54,686 nt of DNA, taken from NCBI GenBank assembly GCA_027052175.1, contig JALUFE010000021.1, forward strand, positions 1 through 54,686, read 5' to 3'. Positions 17,217 to 25,259 of this stretch are shown one piece after another; position 1 is the stretch's first letter; the number at the start of each line of letters is the position of its first letter. The notes beneath the pieces are model-generated. The model searched no databases. It was not told where the DNA came from and was given only the letters and a program-made list of their open reading frames with translations. The position numbers and the translations under genes are program-made. The DNA is from Helicobacteraceae bacterium (lineage in GTDB: Bacteria; Campylobacterota; Campylobacteria; Campylobacterales; Sulfurimonadaceae).

Positions 17217-17222
17217 TATACT
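17217..17222 (+). promoter_or_regulatory. Candidate -10 for the propeller-protein gene
   Basis: TATACT about 29 bases before the start codon. A second candidate, TATAAT at 17174-17179, lies right after the long hairpin. AAGGA at about 17239-17243 is the likely ribosome-binding site. Confidence 0.4.
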
Positions 17223-17250
17223 TGTAAAAATAGATACCAAGGATACACAA

Positions 17251-18639
17251 ATGAAAAAACTTCTTCTCAGCACCGCGCTATGCTCGCTGCTAACCGCAGA
17301 CATCGTTGAGACAAAACAAGGGCTCTTTTTGGAGCTTTTTGCCGAACCCAATCATCAGAGCAATAAAATAGCCCAGGTTTCTGTCGATGGCGGAGAGATA
17401 GAAATAGGTCGATGTGTTACGAAAGGTAACGAAAGCTGGTGTAAAGTTCGATATATAAGTAAAACTTTTAATATTGATGGATTCAGCGATAAAAAGACGC
17501 TTGTAAAACTGCAGAGGAAACCTAAAACGAAAGATAATTTCGAAGCGACATTCGGTGGCAGATACAATGATGTGGGGATGGATGTCATTGTTGAAAAAGA
17601 TGGAGGTTTCAGCATTTACGGTTATACGGAAAGTTTCGGACATGGACAAAAAGATGTCTATGTCATTCGCACCGATAAATATGGAAACAAAATCGCATCC
17701 TATGCATACGGCGGCAGTGAGACGGATAAAGCCTATGCGGCAAAAAGGCTGAAAGACGGCACTACCGTTATAGTCGGTGATACCACAAGCTTTGGTAACA
17801 GAGCACAAAATATCTATGTCGCGAAAATAGCGAAAAACGGGAAGATGATGTGGCAGAAAGGTGTTTACTATGACAAAGACGACTATTATGGCGGCAGGAG
17901 CGTCGCCGTGGCCGATAACGGAAGTCTTATGATCGCGGGGTATGAAGATCATGTCAAATTTTTTGGTTCGGAACTCAGCGGGATCGTCATGGCTTTGCGA
18001 CCCAACGGAAGATTTTATGCCATCCGTTATTACGGTGGCGAAGATGATGAGAAATTTCGTTCGATCATATCCACAAAAGATGGATACGTCCTTGCGGGCT
18101 ACAGCGATACATGGGGACATGGACGCAAAGATGTCTACGTCGTGAAGATAGACAAGAGCGGCAATCGCATTTTCCAGCGGGTTTTCGGATATAAATATGA
18201 TGAAACGGCAAGCCAGATCATACGATCGAATGACGGGGGATATATAGTCGTCGGTACGACGGACAGTGATTCCGATATGCGAAAAGATATTTTCGTTGTC
18301 AAGATGAACAGCAAAGGCAAGCGCCTTTGGCAATACCACTATGGTACGAGAGAAGAGGACAGTGGTTTGAGTATCACCTCAGCTCATGGAGGCGGCTACG
18401 TCGTCGCTGGATATACAAAAAATACGAAAAACTATGACAGAGACCTTTACCTGCTAAAAATTTCCGAGAATGGGGAAGCTGTCTGGGAGAGGCGCTATGG
18501 AGGTTCGAGAGACGACAGTGCACAGAAGATCAAAAGAACTGCAGACGGATATGTGGTTGTAGGGTATAGATACTCCACGCAAACCTTCAGTAAAGATGTC
18601 TATTTGCTTAAAGTTGATAAAAACGGCAATTTGAGATAA
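17251..18639 (+). CDS. Secreted SH3-like plus seven-bladed beta-propeller protein
   Basis: A 462-residue exported protein with a signal peptide at about residues 1-17. Residues 20-95 look like a bacterial SH3-like domain (ELFAEPN...SWCKVRYI). From about residue 103 there are seven repeats of roughly 50 residues, each with a pattern like DGGYxVxGYTxSxGxGxKDVYVxKxDxxGNxxWxxxYGG; examples are KDVYVVKIDKSGNRIFQRVF and RDLYLLKISENGEAVWERRY. Seven units fit a closed beta-propeller, probably a periplasmic protein- or ligand-binding scaffold. No enzyme motif is seen and I do not know its partner. It is followed 23 bases later by the FAD oxidoreductase gene, separated by a palindrome that covers that gene's ribosome-binding site. 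Confidence 0.75.
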   Translation: MKKLLLSTALCSLLTADIVETKQGLFLELFAEPNHQSNKIAQVSVDGGEIEIGRCVTKGNESWCKVRYISKTFNIDGFSDKKTLVKLQRKPKTKDNFEATFGGRYNDVGMDVIVEKDGGFSIYGYTESFGHGQKDVYVIRTDKYGNKIASYAYGGSETDKAYAAKRLKDGTTVIVGDTTSFGNRAQNIYVAKIAKNGKMMWQKGVYYDKDDYYGGRSVAVADNGSLMIAGYEDHVKFFGSELSGIVMALRPNGRFYAIRYYGGEDDEKFRSIISTKDGYVLAGYSDTWGHGRKDVYVVKIDKSGNRIFQRVFGYKYDETASQIIRSNDGGYIVVGTTDSDSDMRKDIFVVKMNSKGKRLWQYHYGTREEDSGLSITSAHGGGYVVAGYTKNTKNYDRDLYLLKISENGEAVWERRYGGSRDDSAQKIKRTADGYVVVGYRYSTQTFSKDVYLLKVDKNGNLR

Positions 18640-18641
18640 AA

Positions 18642-18662
18642 TTCTCTCCTTAAAGGAGAGAA
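18642..18662 (+). promoter_or_regulatory. Palindrome covering the ribosome-binding site of the FAD oxidoreductase gene
   Basis: Arms TTCTCTCCT and AGGAGAGAA can form a nine-pair hairpin with a three-base loop ending directly at the ATG (18663). The right arm contains the AAGGAG ribosome-binding site, so the hairpin would hide it. A TAAAAT -10-like box at 18637-18642 overlaps its left edge. Confidence 0.5.
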
Positions 18663-19772
18663 ATGAAAGATATTGCAATCATAGGAGCGGGGATCAATGG
18701 TACCGCTCTTGCATATAGACTTGCAAAAGAGGGTGTGGCCGTTGCACTTTTCGACACTAAAATAGCAGGCGGTGGCAGTGGCGCTGCAGGTGCTTTTCTC
18801 TCTCCAAAATTTCTCAAATCCTCCGATGTCAAAACGGTTATCAACACCGCACTCGACGAGGCGTTTGACTTCTATGAAGAGGTTGAACACTCTTTGATAG
18901 CAAGATACAATCTTTTACATATAGCCAAAGATGAAAGAGATGCGAAAAATATCCGTTATATGAAAGAGCACAAGGAGATATCTTTGCTTGCTTCGCCGCC
19001 TCCTTTTATCCCGGCAAACGAGTATGTCTATACCGAAACAAGCGCACTTGTTGATGCAAAAGGAATGTGTGAAGCTCTTGCCAAAGGAAGCGATTTTGTT
19101 AAAGATCACATAACGAAAATAGAAAGAAAAGATGAGTTGTGGATTTTGAATGATGGCAAATACAGTGCAAAAAAGCTTGTTTTGGCGACGGGTGCATATA
19201 GTGCCTTGATCGGTGAGAAATATTTAAGCAAAGTGCTTCGTGGCATTTGGGGGCATCGCATCGATGTTGTAAGTGATTTCAAGAGTGATATTTCCATTCA
19301 TCAATTTGTCTCTATCTCTCCGAGTAAGAAAGGAGAACTCTCTATCGGTGCTACGCATGATGTGCATTTTAGCCCCATAAATGGTGGAGCGTATGACTAT
19401 GAGTCGGGTAGGGCGGAACTACTTGAGAAGGCCAGCCGTACCGTAAATCTTGGCAAAACAAAAGTGCTTCGCGACTATGTCGGGCTGAGAAGCGGAAGCA
19501 TCGATCATCTGCCGATAGTCGGTAAAGTCGCAAACTTAGATGCGACCCTGAAAAAACTCGGCTCTTTCGAGTTGAAAAAGAAGCGGCAGGATTTCGATGC
19601 GTATGTGTATTATGACGATTTGTACATGATAAACGGGAGTGCGGGATACGGTTTTGTTCTTGCTCCCATGCTTTCTCGTTTTTTAAGTGAGCATATCCTA
19701 AGAGATGCGGCGATTTCCCCTCTTTTGCAGCCGGTTCGTTTTCTGCCTCGGTATGTTAGGAGAGAGCTTTGA
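18663..19772 (+). CDS. FAD-dependent oxidoreductase, DAO family, MnmC(o)-like
   Basis: A 369-residue flavoprotein. The dinucleotide-binding motif IIGAGINGTALAYRLA is at residues 6-21, with the second FAD contact GGGSGAAGAFLSPK. The C-terminal half has LRSGSIDHLPIVGKV and NGSAGYGFVLAPMLS, as in the FAD domain of MnmC, which oxidises cmnm5U to nm5U in the wobble position of certain tRNAs. The methyltransferase half of bifunctional MnmC is not present, so this would be a stand-alone MnmC(o) or a related amino-acid oxidase. The end LLQPVRFLPRYVRREL also resembles MnmC C-termini. Translation may be limited by the palindrome at its ribosome-binding site. It overlaps the following hydrolase by four bases. 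Confidence 0.7.
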   Translation: MKDIAIIGAGINGTALAYRLAKEGVAVALFDTKIAGGGSGAAGAFLSPKFLKSSDVKTVINTALDEAFDFYEEVEHSLIARYNLLHIAKDERDAKNIRYMKEHKEISLLASPPPFIPANEYVYTETSALVDAKGMCEALAKGSDFVKDHITKIERKDELWILNDGKYSAKKLVLATGAYSALIGEKYLSKVLRGIWGHRIDVVSDFKSDISIHQFVSISPSKKGELSIGATHDVHFSPINGGAYDYESGRAELLEKASRTVNLGKTKVLRDYVGLRSGSIDHLPIVGKVANLDATLKKLGSFELKKKRQDFDAYVYYDDLYMINGSAGYGFVLAPMLSRFLSEHILRDAAISPLLQPVRFLPRYVRREL

Positions 19773-20548
19773 TATATCTGTTGTATGGACTTGTGAGTGC
19801 CGCACTTTTGTTTTTTCTTTATTTTCGCTGGCAGTATGCGGCACTTTTTCATCCAAAACTCTACCGTAAAGACGTGTTTGACGAAAGATTTCGTTTTTTA
19901 AGTGTGATTGCCGATGACGGTGTCGAGCTTGAGGGATGCATCTACATGCCTTTGACTTATAAAAGCACGCTGCTCTATTTTGGTGGACGGGGACAGGACA
20001 GCGTCGGCCTTTTGCCTAAGCTTGCGTTGTGTTACGGTGATTTTCGTATTGTGACGTTCAACTATCGCGGCTATGGAAAGAGTGCGGGTACACCAAATGA
20101 AAAAAAGATCCTCCTTGATGCGCTTCTTGTGTATGAAAAAGTGACGAAGAATTTCGGGGAAGTCGATATATACGGCTTTTCTTTTGGATGCAGTATCGCG
20201 AGTTTTGTCGCATCGCAGAAGAGTCCCAAAAGGCTTTTTTTGATTGCACCCTTTGCCTCTTTGAGGAGTCTGATTCAAGATATATACGGTTTTTCTCTAC
20301 CATTGCTTCGTTATCGTTTTCCCACCTGTACGTATCTCAAAAAAACACAAAGCGAAGTGTATGTTTTTGTGAGCAAAGATGACGATATCGTTCCGTATAA
20401 AAACTCCAAAAGATTGTATGCATGTATCGGGGATTCCAGTGAGATCGTTGAGCTTGAGGGGTTGAAGCACACCGAGCTGTTATGTGATGAACGGGTAGTG
20501 CAATTTGTTCACTCCTCTATATCGACTCCGTCCCAAAACTCGTCGTAG
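19769..20548 (+). CDS. Membrane-anchored alpha/beta hydrolase
   Basis: A 259-residue serine hydrolase of the ABHD13/BEM46-like type. One membrane helix at residues 2-19 anchors it, with the catalytic domain following. The nucleophile elbow is GFSFG (Ser138), the acid is in KDDDIVP (around Asp206), and the His is His234 in LKHTEL. The FNYRGYGKSAGTP segment upstream is typical. The start is a TTG overlapping the previous TGA (TTGA), with AGGAGAG just upstream. The natural ester or thioester substrate is unknown. Its last 40 bases are antisense to the end of the small ribbon-helix-helix gene, an unusually deep convergent overlap. Confidence 0.82.
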   Translation: MIYLLYGLVSAALLFFLYFRWQYAALFHPKLYRKDVFDERFRFLSVIADDGVELEGCIYMPLTYKSTLLYFGGRGQDSVGLLPKLALCYGDFRIVTFNYRGYGKSAGTPNEKKILLDALLVYEKVTKNFGEVDIYGFSFGCSIASFVASQKSPKRLFLIAPFASLRSLIQDIYGFSLPLLRYRFPTCTYLKKTQSEVYVFVSKDDDIVPYKNSKRLYACIGDSSEIVELEGLKHTELLCDERVVQFVHSSISTPSQNSS

Positions 20549-20733
20549 CTGAGGCTGGTGAGAGCATTTTCATCTGCCAACGATTTTTCAAGTAGCTCTT
20601 TTTCGACTTTTGCGAAGTAGTCTTCAAGTGCTTCTTTGATGATGAGATCAGCCGGGCGCTGAAGCAACTCACTATACTCTCGCAGTTCCTCGATGGTTTT
20701 GGCATCAAGGGTGAAACTCAGTGGCTCACTCAT
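20509..20733 (-). CDS. Small ribbon-helix-helix (CopG-like) protein
   Basis: A 74-residue protein with a predicted beta strand (LSFTLDA) followed by two helices (KTIEELREYSELLQRP and ADLIIKEALEDYFAKVEKE), the layout of CopG-type DNA-binding dimers. Such proteins are often antitoxins, but no toxin-sized gene is next to it. It overlaps the ferritin-like gene by eight bases at its start and closes the ten-gene minus-strand operon. It could autoregulate the operon end or act with a partner elsewhere. Codon use is similar to its neighbours and the coupling suggests it is really translated. Confidence 0.7.
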   Translation of the reverse strand: MSEPLSFTLDAKTIEELREYSELLQRPADLIIKEALEDYFAKVEKELLEKSLADENALTSLSYDEFWDGVDIEE

Positions 20734-21538
20734 CGAGAAGCCTTTTCATCAGTTCTATATGGTAATTCTCCTGCGCATCGATAAACTCGAAAAATTTCGA
20801 GAGCTTTTCGTCGTTTATGGAGCTGCTGAGTTCTCTGCACATCTCTTTGGCCGCCTCTTCCTCTTTGATGCCGTCTTCGATGAATTTTTTAAGATCGCTG
20901 ATTTTGTAGGTCATCTCATGCAACTCGCGTGGTAGAGCGAGAATACCAAGCTGTGCCATCAAATTGCCGAAACTTTTGAGATGGAAATGTGATTCGTCGA
21001 TGAGGTCTTGGAAAACGTCGAACTCTGCGACACTTTTTGTTCTGGCCTGCATATAGGCATAGACCAGAATGAGCTCATATTCCTTGTAGGACTCCTCGAA
21101 GAGAAACATCGTCAAACTCATCAAAGAGGGCGCATCGAGTCTGCCGTAACGGTTTTGCATAGTAAATGCTTCAACCGGTTTGTCGTTTTGTGTATCGGCA
21201 AGGAGTGCGTCGATATATTCAAGCAGATACGTTTCATCGCTTTTGATACGCCCAAAAAGTACAGAGTCTCCATAAAGCGCTTGTGTTTTGAGGATATCCT
21301 CTTTGAGAGAACGAAGTACTTCAAAGACGCTTTGGCGCTTATAGAGCATCATATCGCGATCATAGTTATACTCTTGACCTTGACGCAATATCGTTTCACC
21401 AATCCATTTCATGTGTCGAAATGCCATTTGGGAAAAGTCATACAACTTGGATTTTATCGCTTCATCATCGATGGCAAAGGATGCAAAAAGTATCTTGAGC
21501 CACAGCTCATGTTTTGCTTTGTAGAGTTCGTTATTCAT
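20726..21538 (-). CDS. Ferritin-like helical protein, probable di-iron
   Basis: A 270-residue, almost wholly helical protein. Candidate metal ligands occur in ferritin-style positions: EESYKEYELILVYAY, then DESHFHLKSFGNLM, then ENYHIELMKRL near the end. Ferritin-like proteins store iron or use a di-iron site to handle oxygen or peroxide. I use the ATG at 21538, preceded by a GGAGGA site, rather than an in-frame start at 21556. The gene overlaps the IscU-like gene upstream and the ribbon-helix-helix gene downstream, each by eight bases. Pairing with an Fe-S scaffold-like protein suggests a shared job in iron delivery or Fe-S repair, which is inference. Confidence 0.65.
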   Translation of the reverse strand: MNNELYKAKHELWLKILFASFAIDDEAIKSKLYDFSQMAFRHMKWIGETILRQGQEYNYDRDMMLYKRQSVFEVLRSLKEDILKTQALYGDSVLFGRIKSDETYLLEYIDALLADTQNDKPVEAFTMQNRYGRLDAPSLMSLTMFLFEESYKEYELILVYAYMQARTKSVAEFDVFQDLIDESHFHLKSFGNLMAQLGILALPRELHEMTYKISDLKKFIEDGIKEEEAAKEMCRELSSSINDEKLSKFFEFIDAQENYHIELMKRLLDE

Positions 21539-21992
21539 GGCTTTCCTCCGTCTCACAGCTCTCTTTCATTTTGAGTATATGTGCCTCTTCCGTTTTTCCG
21601 TTTTGCAGATTTTCGTAGTTCTTCAGTGCGGCGACAAGGCTGGTAAAGACCATATCGGCACATATCCTTTGTTTGTCGGTAATCGTACTGCCTAGTTTTT
21701 CATATACTTTTTCAATCGCTTTTTGGGCATATGCGGCGTCGCGTTCTTTGATCATGTCGGTAAACATGCTGCCGACCACCACCGTATCCTGGCATCCATT
21801 GGTTGCAAAGCGTACGTCTGTGATTGTTTCGCCGTCGAGCATGAGATAGAGGATGACATACTCTCCACTTTGCTCGTCTACGGCGACTCCTGTGGCATTT
21901 GCATCATCGAGTTTTCCATAATTGTGTGGATACATCAGATGTTCGAGTACCTCTTTGTTCATTCCTTGGGGAACTTCTACGTTTTCAAACAT
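21531..21992 (-). CDS. IscU/NifU-like scaffold with an altered first Cys ligand
   Basis: A 153-residue relative of the IscU/NifU N-terminal domain, which builds [2Fe-2S]/[4Fe-4S] clusters on three Cys and one Asp. The family frame is visible: YPHNYGKLDDANATG at the front, NGCQDTVVVGS with Cys67 and RICADMV with Cys111. The first ligand motif, CGD in IscU, reads SGE here (Ser42, Gly43, Glu44), so one Cys and its Asp are changed. A C-terminal tail holds Cys146. This is probably a specialised paralogue rather than the main scaffold. It starts two bases after truA and overlaps the ferritin-like gene by eight bases. Confidence 0.78.
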   Translation of the reverse strand: MFENVEVPQGMNKEVLEHLMYPHNYGKLDDANATGVAVDEQSGEYVILYLMLDGETITDVRFATNGCQDTVVVGSMFTDMIKERDAAYAQKAIEKVYEKLGSTITDKQRICADMVFTSLVAALKNYENLQNGKTEEAHILKMKESCETEESHE

Positions 21993-21994
21993 AT

Positions 21995-22711
21995 TCAGCC
22001 TTCATACTTGATTTTTGCAAGATAAAGCCCCTGTGGCGGAACAGGCTTTATCTTGAAATATTTCTCTTTTTTCAGCATCGCTGTTATCTGTTTTGCTTCA
22101 AGCTGCAAAAGTGCACCGCACATAAGGCGAACCTGTGAGCGTAAAAATCCGTTTGCTTCGAAATGGAGTATTATATAGTTTTTATGCTTATAGGCAAAGG
22201 TTCTGGTTGTCTCTCTTACAGTCGTTTTGACATTGCTGCCACTCTTTTGGAAGTATGCGTAGTCATGTTTTCCTTCAAAGAGTTTTATATTTTGTTCGAT
22301 TTTATCTAAGTCAATCTCTTTGATGTAGGTGACGTAGCGGCATAAAAAGGGTGAAAGCTCTTTTGTAGAGATTATGTAGCGATAGACGCGTTTTTTGGCG
22401 TCGTATCGTGCATGGAAACGTTTATCGGCTTGTGTTATGTGCCGGATGCGAATAGCACAGGGCAGCATCTTGTTGAGCACGGTCTTTAGTTTTTTCAAAT
22501 CATTCCAGTACTGCGGAAGGTCAAGGTGGCATACCTGAGAGGTTGCATGCACGCCGCTGTCCGTTCGCCCACTTGCTATGGGCATAGAGTCGATGCCGAG
22601 CTGCCTGAGTGTGTGCGAGAGCGTGCCGAGAACGGTTTTGTCTGTATGTTTTTGTATTTGTGAGCCGAAAAAATCCGTACCGTCATATGCGAGTATAAGT
22701 TTTATACGCAT
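21995..22711 (-). CDS. truA: tRNA pseudouridine(38-40) synthase
   Basis: This 238-residue enzyme converts uridines at positions 38-40 of the tRNA anticodon stem to pseudouridine. The front LILAYDGTDFFGSQIQ and the catalytic-loop SGRTDSGVHATSQV with Asp51 are diagnostic, with GFLRSQVRLMCGALLQ near the end. I start it at the ATG at 22711, which overlaps the lptF-like stop by one base (TAATG), rather than at an in-frame codon at 22765 inside that gene. It is followed after two bases by the IscU-like gene. Confidence 0.94.
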   Translation of the reverse strand: MRIKLILAYDGTDFFGSQIQKHTDKTVLGTLSHTLRQLGIDSMPIASGRTDSGVHATSQVCHLDLPQYWNDLKKLKTVLNKMLPCAIRIRHITQADKRFHARYDAKKRVYRYIISTKELSPFLCRYVTYIKEIDLDKIEQNIKLFEGKHDYAYFQKSGSNVKTTVRETTRTFAYKHKNYIILHFEANGFLRSQVRLMCGALLQLEAKQITAMLKKEKYFKIKPVPPQGLYLAKIKYEG

Positions 22712-23730
22712 TAAAACCTTTTCAAAATACGTCTTTGATAAAGCCAGAACGTTACAGTTAGCCATGGAACAAGGACGATAGGGATTGTCAGAAAATGCAG
22801 CGGCTTCTGCAAAGCAAGTGTCGCAACGAAGTAGAGAACGATGCCCAGGAAAAGATAAAAATAAAGATAGGATTTTTGATGTCGTGTGTGTACGACACCG
22901 AGTGTAAGCACTAAAAAAAGGCTTGCAAGCGGAAACAGTGAAAACATTGTTCCGAGAATCAGTTTTCTGTCTTTGTTTGCACGACGGTAGTCACTTCTCC
23001 AAAATTCAAGAGGCGTTTCATAACGTGTGAGGTCCGTATGAATCATATCGTTGATGTACATTGTCTGGAACTCCGTTTGAGAAAACTTTTTTTTGGAGTA
23101 ACTGTATCCTTCCCCATTTTCCAGTTTGAGTTTGAGAATGTTATTTTTATTGTTGATTTTGGCTTTTTTGGCATTGATGAGTATCTCTTGTGACTGATTT
23201 TTATTGAAAAGAAAGATGTCACCATAACTGCCGTCTTCATTTTTCTTTCCGATATAGAGCAGCCAGTCTCCGAAACTGTGCCCGAATTCACTTGCACTGA
23301 GGTTGAATTTTGCTTCGCTTTTCTTGTAGGCTATGAAATTTCTGTACAACACCGTCGTATGTGGAAAAAGAACAAGAAAATCGAATGCGAGCAAAAGCGT
23401 AAGAAAAAAAGCGGGTTTTGAAAGTGTTCGCAGCAGAAAAGAGGGAGCGATTCCAAGTGCGAAAAGGGAGATGATCTCATTGTCCATAGAGAGACGGTAG
23501 AGTGCGATGCTTGCAGCGATGAAAAAAGTTACGGGCAATGTGTAAAACAGAATTTCAGGCAGTAGAAAGAGATAAAGCTTGAACATCTCCCATACACTGA
23601 GATGAATGACGGCCGTATAGGTAGCGAGTTTTATCAAAATGATAACAGAAGCGATTACCCACAGGGGAGCGAATATAGAGAAAAACAAAAAAGAGACATT
23701 TTTAATGATGTAGTTGCGTACTTCGTACAT
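22711..23730 (-). CDS. LptF/LptG-family lipopolysaccharide export permease
   Basis: A 339-residue inner-membrane permease of the LptB2FG complex that extracts LPS or lipo-oligosaccharide and feeds it to the periplasmic bridge. Three or four hydrophobic helices sit in residues 10-125, a periplasmic beta-jellyroll domain occupies about residues 130-255 (for example SFGDWLLYIGKKNEDGSY), and C-terminal helices follow from about residue 265. The front YIIKNVSFLFFSIFAPLWV and LPEILFYTLPVTFFIAAS are typical. I cannot say whether it is the F or G paralogue; the second subunit and LptB are not in the window. The gene lies in a row with cell-envelope genes glmU, uppS and pilD. Confidence 0.88.
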   Translation of the reverse strand: MYEVRNYIIKNVSFLFFSIFAPLWVIASVIILIKLATYTAVIHLSVWEMFKLYLFLLPEILFYTLPVTFFIAASIALYRLSMDNEIISLFALGIAPSFLLRTLSKPAFFLTLLLAFDFLVLFPHTTVLYRNFIAYKKSEAKFNLSASEFGHSFGDWLLYIGKKNEDGSYGDIFLFNKNQSQEILINAKKAKINNKNNILKLKLENGEGYSYSKKKFSQTEFQTMYINDMIHTDLTRYETPLEFWRSDYRRANKDRKLILGTMFSLFPLASLFLVLTLGVVHTRHQKSYLYFYLFLGIVLYFVATLALQKPLHFLTIPIVLVPWLTVTFWLYQRRILKRF

Positions 23731-23775
23731 TCGCCCCGCCCTTGGTTTAGTCTCGCGATTTTATCGAAATAGAGT

Positions 23776-24585
23776 TTAGAGTCCCATAAGTCGTAAGAGT
23801 TGTGAATCGAACATAAAGGCTATGAACGTCGCCATCGCAAGAAAAGGGACGAAAGGAACACGCTGTTCTTCTGCAGGGCGGTTGCGAAGCAGCAGCATGA
23901 CGGGGAGTGCAAGGAGCGCAGCGAGAAATATGGCAACAAGCCCGACTTTGACGCCAAGCAGTGCTCCCATCGTAGCGGCAACCATGATGTCTCCCTCTCC
24001 CATTGCCTCTATCATCGGCGTCCTGTCATAATGCCTGTTCCAGGATGTCTTTGTTTTCAGACCGGCACGGAAGACACTTGATGTGAGATAGTAAGAGAGT
24101 GCGAATCGAAGCAGAGTAAAACCGCCGGCAAAGAGGAGGGCGTTTTTCAGATTTTCCAGCAGTCCAAATGGACTCCATGCTCCAAGAACGGCAAAAAGAA
24201 TTGCAAGGAGGTTGAGGCTGTCAGGGATCATTTTGTATTTGAAGTCTATCATTGAAAGTGCAAGCAGCATCATAAAGCTGAGTGTTATAAAGAGTGCGGG
24301 AATACTCAATGAGTATTTATGTACGACAGACATCGCTACAATACCCGCGACAAGCTCCACCATCGGATACTGCAAAGAGATTTTTTCTTTACAGTAGGCA
24401 CACTTTCCACCTAAAAAGAGCCAGGAAAGTAGAGGGATGTTATGGTACGGTTTTAGTTTCGTGTTGCATTTTGGACAATGAGAAGAGGGGAAAACGACAC
24501 TCTCCTCTTTTGGTATACGGTAGATAAGTACGTTTAAAAAAGAGCCAAAAACTATACCAAATAAAAAACCTATGAACTCCTGCAT
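23776..24585 (-). CDS. pilD: Prepilin peptidase / N-methyltransferase (type A24)
   Basis: This 269-residue membrane aspartic protease trims prepilins and pseudopilins and methylates their new N-terminus. The zinc-binding front is intact: HCPKCNTKL and GKCAYCKEKI in the cytoplasmic loop after helix 1 (GIVFGSFLNVLIYRIP). The two catalytic Asp lie in SMIDFKYKMIPDSLN and in GEGDIMVAATMG. No pilin gene is nearby. Its start overlaps the uppS stop by one base, and 45 bases separate it from the lptF-like gene. Confidence 0.93.
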   Translation of the reverse strand: MQEFIGFLFGIVFGSFLNVLIYRIPKEESVVFPSSHCPKCNTKLKPYHNIPLLSWLFLGGKCAYCKEKISLQYPMVELVAGIVAMSVVHKYSLSIPALFITLSFMMLLALSMIDFKYKMIPDSLNLLAILFAVLGAWSPFGLLENLKNALLFAGGFTLLRFALSYYLTSSVFRAGLKTKTSWNRHYDRTPMIEAMGEGDIMVAATMGALLGVKVGLVAIFLAALLALPVMLLLRNRPAEEQRVPFVPFLAMATFIAFMFDSQLLRLMGL

Positions 24586-25259
24586 TATTTTAATCCTCCA
24601 AATCTTCTCTCGATTTTTTTAAATTTCGAGATTATTTTTTCAAGCTCTTTGATACTAAAATCGGGCCACAGTGTATCAATGAAGAAAAGTTCTGCATAGG
24701 CTGCCTGCCACAGTAGAAAGTTGGAAAGTCGCTTGTCTCCTCCCGTGCGTATGAGGATGTCCACATCCTCTTTACAGTCAAGTGCGTTGGAAAGCATCTC
24801 TTCGGTGATGTTTTTTTTGTCTTTGAGTGCATTGAAAGCACGGACGATCTCGTTTTTTGCACCGTAATTGAGTGCGAGGGACTGTACAAGTCCGTCGCAG
24901 TGTTTTGTCGCTTCTTTGACATGTTCGATGGTTTTCTGCAAATTTGGAGAAAATGCTCGTAGGTCGCCGATCGGTTCGAATTTGATGTTGTTTTTCAGAT
25001 AGGTCGGGAGCTCTTTTTTGAGATATTTGTCTAATAGTTTCATCAAAAATTCCACCTCAAGCCGTGGACGTTTCCAGTTCTCTGTAGAAAAGGCGTAAAG
25101 TGTAAGACGGTTGATTTCTTCGCTAGCCGCACAAAATTCTGTGATGCTTCGCACCACTTCGGCACCCATTTCATGCCCTTTGACACGCTTTAGGTTCCGT
25201 TTTTGCGCCCATCGTCCGTTTCCGTCCATGATAATAGCGATATGTTTTGGTTTGTTCAT
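24585..25259 (-). CDS. uppS: Undecaprenyl diphosphate synthase
   Basis: A 224-residue cis-prenyltransferase that makes the C55 lipid carrier for peptidoglycan and surface glycans. The signature HIAIIMDGNGRWAQ with catalytic Asp12 is at the front, and the C-terminal DILIRTGGDKRLSNFLLWQ plus the ELFFIDTLWPDF segment complete it. It overlaps the FliK-like gene by four bases and pilD by one base. It works with glmU in this operon in cell-wall precursor supply. Confidence 0.96.
   Translation of the reverse strand: MNKPKHIAIIMDGNGRWAQKRNLKRVKGHEMGAEVVRSITEFCAASEEINRLTLYAFSTENWKRPRLEVEFLMKLLDKYLKKELPTYLKNNIKFEPIGDLRAFSPNLQKTIEHVKEATKHCDGLVQSLALNYGAKNEIVRAFNALKDKKNITEEMLSNALDCKEDVDILIRTGGDKRLSNFLLWQAAYAELFFIDTLWPDFSIKELEKIISKFKKIERRFGGLK

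Noticed and set aside
17290-18339. 349-codon open frame on the minus strand
   Set aside because: Antisense to the propeller gene; its length reflects the repeat composition of that gene. The plus-strand repeats and signal peptide are convincing.
17600-18640. CRISPR or DNA repeat array
   Set aside because: The repetition is at protein level (propeller blades of about 50 residues) with diverged codons, not identical DNA repeats. No CRISPR-like spacing occurs anywhere in the window.
20509-20733. Toxin-antitoxin system
   Set aside because: The RHH protein looks antitoxin-like, but no toxin gene is adjacent; the upstream partner is a ferritin-like protein.
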